Source of the DNA: RYN-433 sp036558265
GTDB taxonomy: Bacteria; Planctomycetota; Phycisphaerae; Tepidisphaerales; Tepidisphaeraceae
Reading direction: 5' to 3'
NCBI GenBank assembly: GCA_036558265.1
Contig: DATBFY010000719.1
Span: 1-14,578, forward strand
Length of the DNA stretch: 14,578 nucleotides
Every line of letters starts with the position of its first letter. The first letter of the stretch is position 1. The notes beneath the pieces were generated by a model. It had not been told where the DNA came from, did no database searches, and saw only the letters and a list, made by a program, of their open reading frames with translations. A program made the position numbers and the translations under genes. Of the stretch, positions 1 through 6,921 are shown one piece after another.

Positions 1-414
1 CAACGCGTCCAGAAGCTTATTGAGATCCGATCCGAATGAGCTCAGGCCAGCCGGTCCCGCGTAGGACTCGTTCAGTCCGTAATTGAGCAGGACCAGGTTC
101 GGGTCAACGTCTCCGACCTGTTTGACAAGATGGTTGAACCCGTCGATCGGCTGGCCGAAACCCGCCCGGGCTTCTCCGCGCACCGTATCGCCGCTCCAGC
201 CGAGGTTTCGGAAGACGATGTCTTTCTCAGGAAACGCGGTGATCAGTCGCGTCTCGAAATAGCCGTGCTGCTGGTCGCGCTCGACGAACGTGTTTCCAAT
301 GAACGCGATGCGCGGGGAATCCGGAATCGCCAGCGGCTTGTCATCTGCCCGGGCGACCCACGCCCCACCGATCGAGAGCAGGACGACCAGCGTCAGCGCG
401 ACAAACGGTTTCAT
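1..414 (-). CDS. Secreted SGNH/GDSL-type hydrolase, 3' end cut off by the window edge
   Basis: The first 138 residues are visible, read from the ATG whose complement lies at 412-414, and the frame stays open to base 1. Residues 1-22 (MKPFVALTLVVLLSIGGAWVARA) look like a signal peptide, so the product should be exported. The mature start carries the SGNH-type blocks: IAFIGNTFVERDQ around residue 34 (block I), NLGWSGD around residue 71 (block II, Gly) and LLNYGLNES around residue 113 (block III, Asn). In classical GDSL enzymes block I is GDS with the nucleophilic Ser; here the sequence is G-N-T, a form I associate with PVC-group SGNH proteins, so ester hydrolysis is not assured. The catalytic Asp-His block would lie beyond the edge. 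The start is 37 bp after the methyltransferase stop on the same strand, so cotranscription is possible. No strong Shine-Dalgarno sequence is seen. The family call is good; the substrate is unknown. Confidence 0.85.
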   Translation of the reverse strand, partial: MKPFVALTLVVLLSIGGAWVARADDKPLAIPDSPRIAFIGNTFVERDQQHGYFETRLITAFPEKDIVFRNLGWSGDTVRGEARAGFGQPIDGFNHLVKQVGDVDPNLVLLNYGLNESYAGPAGLSSFGSDLNKLLDAL

Positions 415-451
415 GCAGGCATATAGCGGCCCCGTGTCCGGCTGTTGTCGG

Positions 452-2008
452 TCAACCGACCAACAGGCCCAGGCGCGCCAGTTGCGCGAGCTTGTCATCG
501 ATCCCGTCCCGAAAGAGTTGCCGCGCGCGGGTGGAGGAGACGGGAATCCCCCCCTCGGACAACATGACGCGTCCACCGTCGAACAGCCGTCCCAGTTCGT
601 TCACCACAGCCGCGCGGTCGCGCGTACCGTCGAGCAAGCCGAGCAGCTCGCGCGCCAGCACCCCTTCCAGCTTCACGCTCGCGCCCGTGAGCGTCGTGAC
701 CATCGCGCCGCGGCGCGCCTGCCAGCGAGCCAGCGCGCTGGCGTGCGGTCGCTCGCCGGCCGTCGTGCTCAGTTTCGGGGCGCGGGTGTGGAACTCCACG
801 GCGCCCGCGGCGGCGGCGGTCAGCAGGAACTCGCCCAGATCCGCGGCGGCCGGCTCGACACCGGCTCCGCCCGCTGGCGAGAGCAGCTCGTCAAACGAGA
901 TCGTCAGCGGCCAGGCGCCGCCCAGGCGCTCCAGCGTCGCCCTGGCGAGCGGGTGGTTCGTGGAGAGCGTCAGCCCCTTGGGCGTGCGGAACCGGGATTG
1001 AGCTTTGGATGCGGCGGTATCGTCGCCCTTCTCCGGGTGCACCGGCGAGGACACGTAAAGGCCGCGCAGCGCCTGCGGCCTGGCCGGTCGGGTCAGCGTC
1101 ACCCGCGCGTGACAGATCAGCGTCCGGCGGAAGGCGCGGCCGCGGATAAAGTCAGCGAACTGCTCCCGCCGAACCACGTCTCCCTCGGGCGCCAGTTCCT
1201 TCAACCGCTCCGCCAGACCGGCACGCACGGGACGATCGACCGTCTCGGCGTAGTCGGCGTCGGACAGGTATTGGAAGCCAAATCGCGCGGCGTGCGCGGC
1301 GAACTCATGGAAATAAACAGGCTCGTTTAGATCGGCCAAGTCATCGTGAAACAGCACCGCGTCCTCGATCGGTTCGATGCGCTTGACCTCTCCTGCGAGA
1401 ACCGCAGCATACGGCTCGTTGCCCGGAGCCGACGCATCGGCGATCGTCTTTAGGAGGGCCCGCGACCGCCGAACGACTTCCGGTGGCGAGCCGTTGGCGC
1501 CGTCAGGCTTGGCCATTCCGAAGCGCATCGTCTCGCGGGCGATCTCGCGGAGGCGCGCGCCGGGATAGGCGTTGTAACTGACATACGCGACGCCGTTGTC
1601 AGCCAGGTGGTCGCGGCAGATCGCCAGCATCCGGTCGCGGACCTCCGCCGGCACCCAGGAATAAACGCCGTGCGCGACGATATAGTCGAAACGACCTGCG
1701 TCGGCGGGAAACGACCGGATGTCCATCGCCCGAACGTCCACGTTGTCCAGACCCAAGTCCCTGGCGGCCTGGGCGGCGCGGGCGACCGCACCCTCCGCGA
1801 GGTCAATTCCGAGAAACTGCGCGGTTGGTAACGAGAATGCCGCCGGGATGAGATTCCCGCCCTCGCCACACCCCAGCTCCAGAACGCGACAGCGGCCGAT
1901 GTCCGCCGTCCCCATGCCGAACAGCCTGCCCATCACCGCAAGCCGATCAGGGTGCGCCTGGGGGTGCATGTGGGCCGGATAGGAAACTTCGTCGTAGGCG
2001 GTAGACAT
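452..2008 (-). CDS. Class I SAM-dependent methyltransferase with regulatory domain (protein-lysine-methyltransferase-like)
   Basis: 518 residues, cytoplasmic (no signal peptide). The Rossmann methyltransferase domain occupies about residues 35-170. Motif I is VLELGCGEGG (42-51), the acidic end of beta-2 is GIDL (67-70), motif II is FDYIVAHGVYSWVP (107-120), and the family-typical SYNAYPGA follows at 144-151. Residues about 210-300 (LFHDDLADLNEPVYFHEF at 220-237, then HAARFGFQYL) match the methyltransferase regulatory domain family (MethyTransf_Reg). The rest, with HPLARATLERL near 353, ASALARWQARRG near 424 and LLGLLDGTRDRAAVV near 456, resembles the C-terminal region of rickettsial-type protein lysine methyltransferases (PKMT1/2), which modify outer-membrane proteins. 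The protein target in this organism is not known. It diverges from the Hcp-repeat gene and precedes the SGNH gene by 37 bp. The start codon lacks an obvious Shine-Dalgarno sequence. Confidence 0.9.
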   Translation of the reverse strand: MSTAYDEVSYPAHMHPQAHPDRLAVMGRLFGMGTADIGRCRVLELGCGEGGNLIPAAFSLPTAQFLGIDLAEGAVARAAQAARDLGLDNVDVRAMDIRSFPADAGRFDYIVAHGVYSWVPAEVRDRMLAICRDHLADNGVAYVSYNAYPGARLREIARETMRFGMAKPDGANGSPPEVVRRSRALLKTIADASAPGNEPYAAVLAGEVKRIEPIEDAVLFHDDLADLNEPVYFHEFAAHAARFGFQYLSDADYAETVDRPVRAGLAERLKELAPEGDVVRREQFADFIRGRAFRRTLICHARVTLTRPARPQALRGLYVSSPVHPEKGDDTAASKAQSRFRTPKGLTLSTNHPLARATLERLGGAWPLTISFDELLSPAGGAGVEPAAADLGEFLLTAAAAGAVEFHTRAPKLSTTAGERPHASALARWQARRGAMVTTLTGASVKLEGVLARELLGLLDGTRDRAAVVNELGRLFDGGRVMLSEGGIPVSSTRARQLFRDGIDDKLAQLARLGLLVG

Positions 2009-2276
2009 GGACTCACGAAATATGCAGATGGTTCATCAGGCTGCTGGATCTGGCTTGAACCTTAGCAGGAGCAGTCTAACATGTCGCATTGGGCGACCGG
2101 TGCATCTGTGACGTGAAGCCACCGGTCCAGACCGTGGGTCGCACGCTTATTCAACACTTTTGATCTATCTCCACTTCTCCAGTTGGACGCGCGCGTCACT
2201 TTTGCCGGGAGATGACCGGTAGTTCAGGTTGGCATGCGCGCACTCCGGCGGAGGGCTCAATCAGGAGGAAACTCGC
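2009..2276. other. Divergent intergenic region with a candidate promoter for the Hcp-repeat gene
   Basis: This 268-bp stretch separates the methyltransferase (minus) from the Hcp-repeat gene (plus) and must hold both promoters. On the plus strand TTGAAC (2055-2060), a 16-bp spacer and TAACAT (2077-2082) form a weak sigma-70-like pair, which would give a 5' leader of about 190 nt. No riboswitch-like fold, repeat or small ORF with a ribosome binding site was recognised. The promoter is a guess from two imperfect hexamers. Confidence 0.3.
2263..2268 (+). promoter_or_regulatory. Shine-Dalgarno AGGAGG that fixes the start of the Hcp-repeat gene
   Basis: A perfect AGGAGG lies 8 nt before ATG 2277. 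An in-frame TTG at 2229 would add 16 residues but has no ribosome binding site, so the ATG is preferred. Confidence 0.88.
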
Positions 2277-5200
2277 ATGCGCCATAGCCAACGTGAGGGG
2301 ATCGTGTCGCGCCGGGACGGCAAACGTCAATCCAAGACCCGGGCGCGCCTCCAGGGTGCGGTCGCTCCGTTTGCAGCGCCGCCCGCCTGGATGGAAAGCG
2401 TCGAATCCCGCGTGATGCTCTCGGCATCCGTGACCTACCGCCCGCAAAGGCCTGACGGCAGCCTGGACACGCCCATCACGTTCGAGACCCGCTCCGACGT
2501 GTCCGGATTCTCCCCGGCACAGGTGTCCCTGCTCGACAAGGGGTTCGCGGCGCCGGCGTACGACATGTTCCTCAAGCTGACGAACATCCCCGGCGAGTCC
2601 GCCGACGCCAAGCACAAGGACGAGATCGACGTCCTGGCGTTCAACTGGGGCGCCGATGCGCTCGGATCAACCGGAACCGGTGGCGGCGGCGGCGCGGGCA
2701 AGGCCCAGTTGGAGGAACTGCACCTGGTCTCGCGCGTCTCGAAGGCGTCGCCCAAACTGATGCAGGCGGTCGCGGCCGGCACGCACATCGCCGACGCCCT
2801 CTTGACCGTTCGCAAGTCGGGCAAGGACCAGGTCGAGTTCCTCAAGGTTGACCTGGACGACGCGGTCGTCAGCTCTTACCAGCTCAGCACCGCGCACGAC
2901 GGCACGCTGCTCGAAGAGTACACGCTCGATTTCCGCCGGATCGACGTCCAGTACCAGCCGACCAATTCGGACGGCTCTCCGCAAACCCCGATCGAGGTTC
3001 GAGCCGACGGCCCGGCGCAGGATTTCGCGCCGACGGACAAGTCGCTTTTGCAGACCGGCTATGCGCCGCTGGCGTCGAGCCTCGACATGTTCCTCCAGGT
3101 CGACGGCGTGCAAGGCGAGTCGCAAGACGCCAAGCACAAGGACGCGATCGACATCCTGGCCTACTCCTGGGGCGCGGACCTGACGTCAAGCGCCGTGGGC
3201 GGTGGCGGCGCCGGCGTGGGCAAGACCACGTTCCAGGAGATGCATTTCGTCTCCCGCGTCTCCCAAGCCTCGCCCAAGCTCCTCGAGTTCATGGCCACCG
3301 GTCACCACGTCCCCAGCGCGCACCTGGCCGTCGTCCGCAGCGGAAAATCCCAGAACGAATTCTTCGACATCGACCTCCAGGACGTGCTGGTCAGTTCCTA
3401 CCAGCTCAGGACCTCGGCCAGCGGCCAGTTGATCGAGGAATACACGCTGAGTTTCAACAAGGCGGACGTGGAGTACACGCCGCAGGACGCCCAGGGGGCC
3501 CCCGGCACACCGGTCCGGTTCCAGGGGGAGGACCTGTTGACCAGCGCCTTCGAACCGCAGCAGACGTCACTGCTCGAAACCGGCAACACCTTCGATGGCG
3601 CCCTCTCCTCATTCCTCACGATGACCAACATCCCCGGCGAATCCCACGACGCCAAGCACAAGGACGCCATCGACGTTCTGGCCTTCGGCTGGGGCGGCGA
3701 TGCGCTGTTCAGCACCGGAGGAGGCGGCGCCGGCACCGGCAAATCCACCTTCCAGGAACTGCACGTCGTCTCCCGCCTGTCCAAGGCATCCCCGCTGATC
3801 CTCAAGGCCCTGAACAGCGGCCAGCACATCCAGCAAGCGGTACTGAACGTCCGCAGTTCCGGCAAAGACCAGACCGACTTCTTCACGATCAACCTCGACG
3901 ACGCACTGATCGGGTCTTACCGCGTGACCACCGCCGCCGACGGCACGTTCCTCGAGGAATACACGCTCGACTTCCGCCAGTCCGAGTTGGACTACCGGCC
4001 GCAGAATCCTGACGGCACCGTCGGCTCGCCGGTCGCCTTCCAGGAACGGGACCTGGACGTGGATGCGTTCGCGCCGACCGAGCCGTCGCTATTGCAAGAG
4101 GACTTCGCACTTCCCGCCGGGCAGAGCCTGTTCCTCACGCTCGACGGCATCCCCGGCGAATCCCAGGACGCCAAGCACAAGGACGCGATCACCGTCCTCT
4201 CCTACGGCTGGGGCGGCGATCAATCCGCCGGTGCAACGGGCGGCGGCGGCGGCGCGGGCGTCGGAAAGACCACCTTCCAGGAAATGCACTTCGTCGCGCC
4301 GGTTTCCAAGGCCTCGCCCAAGCTCATGGGCGCCTTGACGTCCGGCAAGCACATCGCCAACGCCCACTTCGCCGCCGTGATGGCCGGCATCTCCCCGCTC
4401 GAATACCTCACGATCGATCTCCAGGACGTGCTGGTCAGCTCGTACCAGCTCATCCACGGCAGTCACGGCCAGATGCTCGAAGAGTTCACGCTGAACTTCG
4501 CCAAGTCGAGCGTCGAATACACGCCCCAATCGTCCGACGGCACCCCCGGCACGAGCGTCTCCTTCGAAGAACAAAACACCGCCGTCGGCGATTTCAAACC
4601 CGCCCAGCGGCCGCTCCTGGGCTCCAACGTCGAAGATTCGGCGACGCTCGACGCCTTCCTCCAGATCAGCGGCGTCCAGGGCGAATCCCAGGACGCAAAG
4701 CACAAGGGCGCCATCGACGTCAAGTATTTCAGTTGGGGCGCTGACGCCGCGCAGGGTGCCGCCGGCGGCGGCGGCGCGGGTGTGGGCAAGAGCACGCTCC
4801 AGGAACTGCACGTTGTCTCCCGCGTCTCAAAGGCCTCGCCCTCGATCCTCAACATGCTGGACGACGGCAGGCATGCGCCCGATGCGAGCCTGATCGTCCG
4901 CCGCTCCGGCAAGGACCAGGTCGACTTCTACACGCTCGACCTCACCGACGTCCTGGTCAGTTCCTACCAGGTCACCACCGCTCAGGACGGCACGCTCCTC
5001 GAAGAGTACACGCTGACCTTCAGGGAATCCGATCTCACCTACCTTCCGCAGAATTCCGACGGCTCGGCCGGCGCGCCCGTTGAGTTCCGGGAAAGCCAGT
5101 TGGACTTCGACGATTTCGCGCCCGAGCAGACGTCCGTCCTCCAGGACGGCTTTGTCAACCCCGCCGCCCCCAACCTGTTCCTCCAGATCGACGGCATCCC

Positions 5201-6896
5201 CGGCGAATCTCAGGACGCCAAGCACAAGGACCAGATCGACCTGCTCGCCTTCTCCTGGGGCGCCGACGCCACCGGAAACGACAGCAACGGCGGGGGCGCG
5301 GGGGTCGGAAAAACCCAGTTCCAGGAGCTCCACTTCGTCACCCGCGTCAGCCAGGCCTCGCCCAGGATCATCGACCGCCTGCTCACCGGCCAACGTATCC
5401 CGGGCGCGATCTTCTCCGTCATCAATCCCACGAAGGGCCAGGAATTCTTCAGGATCAACCTGGCCGACGTCACGGTCGGTTCATACCAGGTCAGCACCGC
5501 ACACGATGGCACCCTGATCGAGGAATTCACGCTGGCATTCGGACCGGGCGGCACATCGAGCCTGCCGGTCGCCGACGCCGGTGGGCCCTACTCCGTTGGC
5601 GACGGCCAGACCGTCACCCTCGACGCATCGGCCACCACCGACGCCGGCCAGGACCCCGCCACCCTCACCTACCAGTGGGACCTCGACGGCGACGGGATCT
5701 TTGGCGAGACCGGTGTCGACGCGGCGCGCGGCGACGAGACCGGTATCCACCCCGTCCTGTCCCTTGCGAGCCTGTTCGGCCCCCGCACGCTCGATGTCGC
5801 CCTGCGCGTGACCGACAGCGACGGGCACACGAGCACCGCCTCCACGACCGTCACCATCGTGGACATCACCCCGCCCGACACGACCATCCTGACCGGCCCG
5901 GCGGCGCTCTCGAACCAAACCTCCGCCAGCTTCACCTTTACCGGCACCGACCAGGGCACCCCCGCCGGCCAGATGGCATTCTCCGCCGAGCTCGATGGCG
6001 GCGCGCGCTTCGCCGTCACCAGCCCCCTGGCGCTCAACGGCCTGGCCGATGGCGTCCACACCCTCAAGCTCTTCGCAAAGGACCTGGCCGGCAACGAAGA
6101 TCCCACCCCCGCCGTCTACACCTGGAAGGTCGATACCATCGGCCCCGCCGCGACCAACCTCCTCGCCAACCCCAACCCCGCGTCCGTCGGCACGCCCATC
6201 ACCCTGACCGCCAGCATCAGCGACCTGCTCACCGGCGCCTCCAACGTTACGGGCGCCCAGTACAGCCTGGACGGCGTCACGTGGCTCACGATGTCCGCCA
6301 CTGACGGAGCCTTCGATTCCTCCACCGAATCCGTCAAAGCCACGATCGCCCCCCTGCACGCCGGCGTCTACACGATCTACGTTCGCGGCAGCGACGCCGC
6401 CGGCAATACCGGCCCCGCCTCCACCCTCACGCTCCCCGTCTACGATCGCAACGCCGGCTTCGTCACCGGCGGCGGATTCATCGACTCCCCCGCCGGCGCT
6501 GAACCGGCACACCCACGGCGCAGCCGCAAGGCTTTCCTCGTCATCGATGCCGCTTATCCCAAGCGCGGCAACGAGCCGATCGGCCTGGTCGTCTTCTCCG
6601 TGGACGGGATGAACTTCGTCAGCACCGACCTCGATTGGCTGGTCGTCACCGGCAACCAGGCCCGGCTCGCCGGCTCGGGCAGGATCAACGGACACGGCCA
6701 CTACGGCTTCGAGATCTCGATGATCGACGGCCACCTGGGCAAAGGTTCGGGCAACGACCGCTTCCGCATCCGCATCGTCGATCAATCGACCGGCGACGTC
6801 GTCTACGACAACGGCCTGGGCGCCCCGATGTCCGCCCCGCCGACCACCCCCGTCCTTGGCGGCAACATCAAGATTCACGCGAAGGACGATCGCTAA
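2277..6896 (+). CDS. Giant exported protein with six tandem Hcp domains, PKD, Ig-like and C-terminal GGG-SPAG domains
   Basis: 1539 residues. Order: a basic N-terminus with the LEPR-XLL-like motif MESVESRVMLSA (39-50); six Hcp domains (PF05638 family, the type VI secretion tube protein) at about 95-228, 269-402, 443-575, 616-750, 791-924 and 965-1088; a PKD domain (1097-1195, VADAGGPYSVGDGQTVTLDA then YQWDLDGDG); two Ig-like domains (about 1200-1290 and 1291-1388); and a final domain from 1394 opening GFVTGGGFIDSPAGA, which resembles the 'post-COAP-1' domain. Every Hcp copy shows the family hallmarks: FL.(I/V).G(I/V)(P/Q)GES.DAKHK, SWGAD, a Gly-rich loop, HFVSRVSKASP, SGKDQ..F, and DVLVSSYQ...EEYTL.F. 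Hcp normally forms hexameric rings from separate chains, so six fused copies suggest one chain builds one ring. No other type VI genes lie in the window. Export is inferred from the N-terminal motif and the PKD/Ig tail; the biological role is unknown. It is convergent with the glycosidase gene, 25 bp away. Confidence 0.95.
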   Translation: MRHSQREGIVSRRDGKRQSKTRARLQGAVAPFAAPPAWMESVESRVMLSASVTYRPQRPDGSLDTPITFETRSDVSGFSPAQVSLLDKGFAAPAYDMFLKLTNIPGESADAKHKDEIDVLAFNWGADALGSTGTGGGGGAGKAQLEELHLVSRVSKASPKLMQAVAAGTHIADALLTVRKSGKDQVEFLKVDLDDAVVSSYQLSTAHDGTLLEEYTLDFRRIDVQYQPTNSDGSPQTPIEVRADGPAQDFAPTDKSLLQTGYAPLASSLDMFLQVDGVQGESQDAKHKDAIDILAYSWGADLTSSAVGGGGAGVGKTTFQEMHFVSRVSQASPKLLEFMATGHHVPSAHLAVVRSGKSQNEFFDIDLQDVLVSSYQLRTSASGQLIEEYTLSFNKADVEYTPQDAQGAPGTPVRFQGEDLLTSAFEPQQTSLLETGNTFDGALSSFLTMTNIPGESHDAKHKDAIDVLAFGWGGDALFSTGGGGAGTGKSTFQELHVVSRLSKASPLILKALNSGQHIQQAVLNVRSSGKDQTDFFTINLDDALIGSYRVTTAADGTFLEEYTLDFRQSELDYRPQNPDGTVGSPVAFQERDLDVDAFAPTEPSLLQEDFALPAGQSLFLTLDGIPGESQDAKHKDAITVLSYGWGGDQSAGATGGGGGAGVGKTTFQEMHFVAPVSKASPKLMGALTSGKHIANAHFAAVMAGISPLEYLTIDLQDVLVSSYQLIHGSHGQMLEEFTLNFAKSSVEYTPQSSDGTPGTSVSFEEQNTAVGDFKPAQRPLLGSNVEDSATLDAFLQISGVQGESQDAKHKGAIDVKYFSWGADAAQGAAGGGGAGVGKSTLQELHVVSRVSKASPSILNMLDDGRHAPDASLIVRRSGKDQVDFYTLDLTDVLVSSYQVTTAQDGTLLEEYTLTFRESDLTYLPQNSDGSAGAPVEFRESQLDFDDFAPEQTSVLQDGFVNPAAPNLFLQIDGIPGESQDAKHKDQIDLLAFSWGADATGNDSNGGGAGVGKTQFQELHFVTRVSQASPRIIDRLLTGQRIPGAIFSVINPTKGQEFFRINLADVTVGSYQVSTAHDGTLIEEFTLAFGPGGTSSLPVADAGGPYSVGDGQTVTLDASATTDAGQDPATLTYQWDLDGDGIFGETGVDAARGDETGIHPVLSLASLFGPRTLDVALRVTDSDGHTSTASTTVTIVDITPPDTTILTGPAALSNQTSASFTFTGTDQGTPAGQMAFSAELDGGARFAVTSPLALNGLADGVHTLKLFAKDLAGNEDPTPAVYTWKVDTIGPAATNLLANPNPASVGTPITLTASISDLLTGASNVTGAQYSLDGVTWLTMSATDGAFDSSTESVKATIAPLHAGVYTIYVRGSDAAGNTGPASTLTLPVYDRNAGFVTGGGFIDSPAGAEPAHPRRSRKAFLVIDAAYPKRGNEPIGLVVFSVDGMNFVSTDLDWLVVTGNQARLAGSGRINGHGHYGFEISMIDGHLGKGSGNDRFRIRIVDQSTGDVVYDNGLGAPMSAPPTTPVLGGNIKIHAKDDR
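2427..5540 (+). repeat. Six-unit tandem repeat (linker + Hcp domain), about 522 bp per unit, alternating A and B types
   Basis: Units begin near 2430, 2946, 3468, 3987, 4512 and 5034; the anchor tyrosine of the opening (V/L).Y.PQ strand falls at residues 54, 226, 400, 573, 748 and 922. Each unit is a 42-residue linker (Y.PQ..DGT.G.PV.F......F.P....LL) followed by an Hcp domain of about 130 residues. Odd units share SGKDQ and DGT.LEEYTL.FR; even units share EMHF or ELHF, lack the SGKDQ form, and mostly read IDLQDV. Linkers after odd units read D.FAP, while linkers after even units start VEYTPQ and have F(E/K)P. This points to duplication of an A-B pair to give three copies. The near-identical codons for DAKHKD recur in each unit. 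Confidence 0.95.
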
Positions 6897-6921
6897 GGTC
6901 CGCGGACTGTCCTCGTAAGAG

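Noticed and set aside
290..1330. Plus-strand open frame of 346 codons opposite the methyltransferase
   Set aside because: It is antisense to a gene with clear SAM-binding and regulatory motifs and shows no domain of its own.
3199..5320. Walker A (P-loop) pattern GGAGVGKT/S in Hcp units 2-6
   Set aside because: The pattern GxxxxGK(S/T) is matched, but it falls in the loop of the Hcp beta-barrel before the conserved HFV strand. It is not followed by a P-loop NTPase fold, there is no Walker B, and unit 1 has GAGKA instead. It is most likely a flexible Gly-rich loop.
2430..5540. CRISPR or other DNA-level repeat array
   Set aside because: The periodicity of about 522 bp is entirely explained by tandem protein domains in one open frame.
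2277..6896. A type VI secretion locus
   Set aside because: Only Hcp domains are present. None of the other genes in the window resembles sheath, baseplate, membrane-complex, spike, ATPase or immunity components.
6898..6907. Palindrome GTCCGCGGAC between the convergent Hcp-repeat and glycosidase genes
   Set aside because: Only 10 bp, with no loop and no T-run; insufficient to call a terminator.
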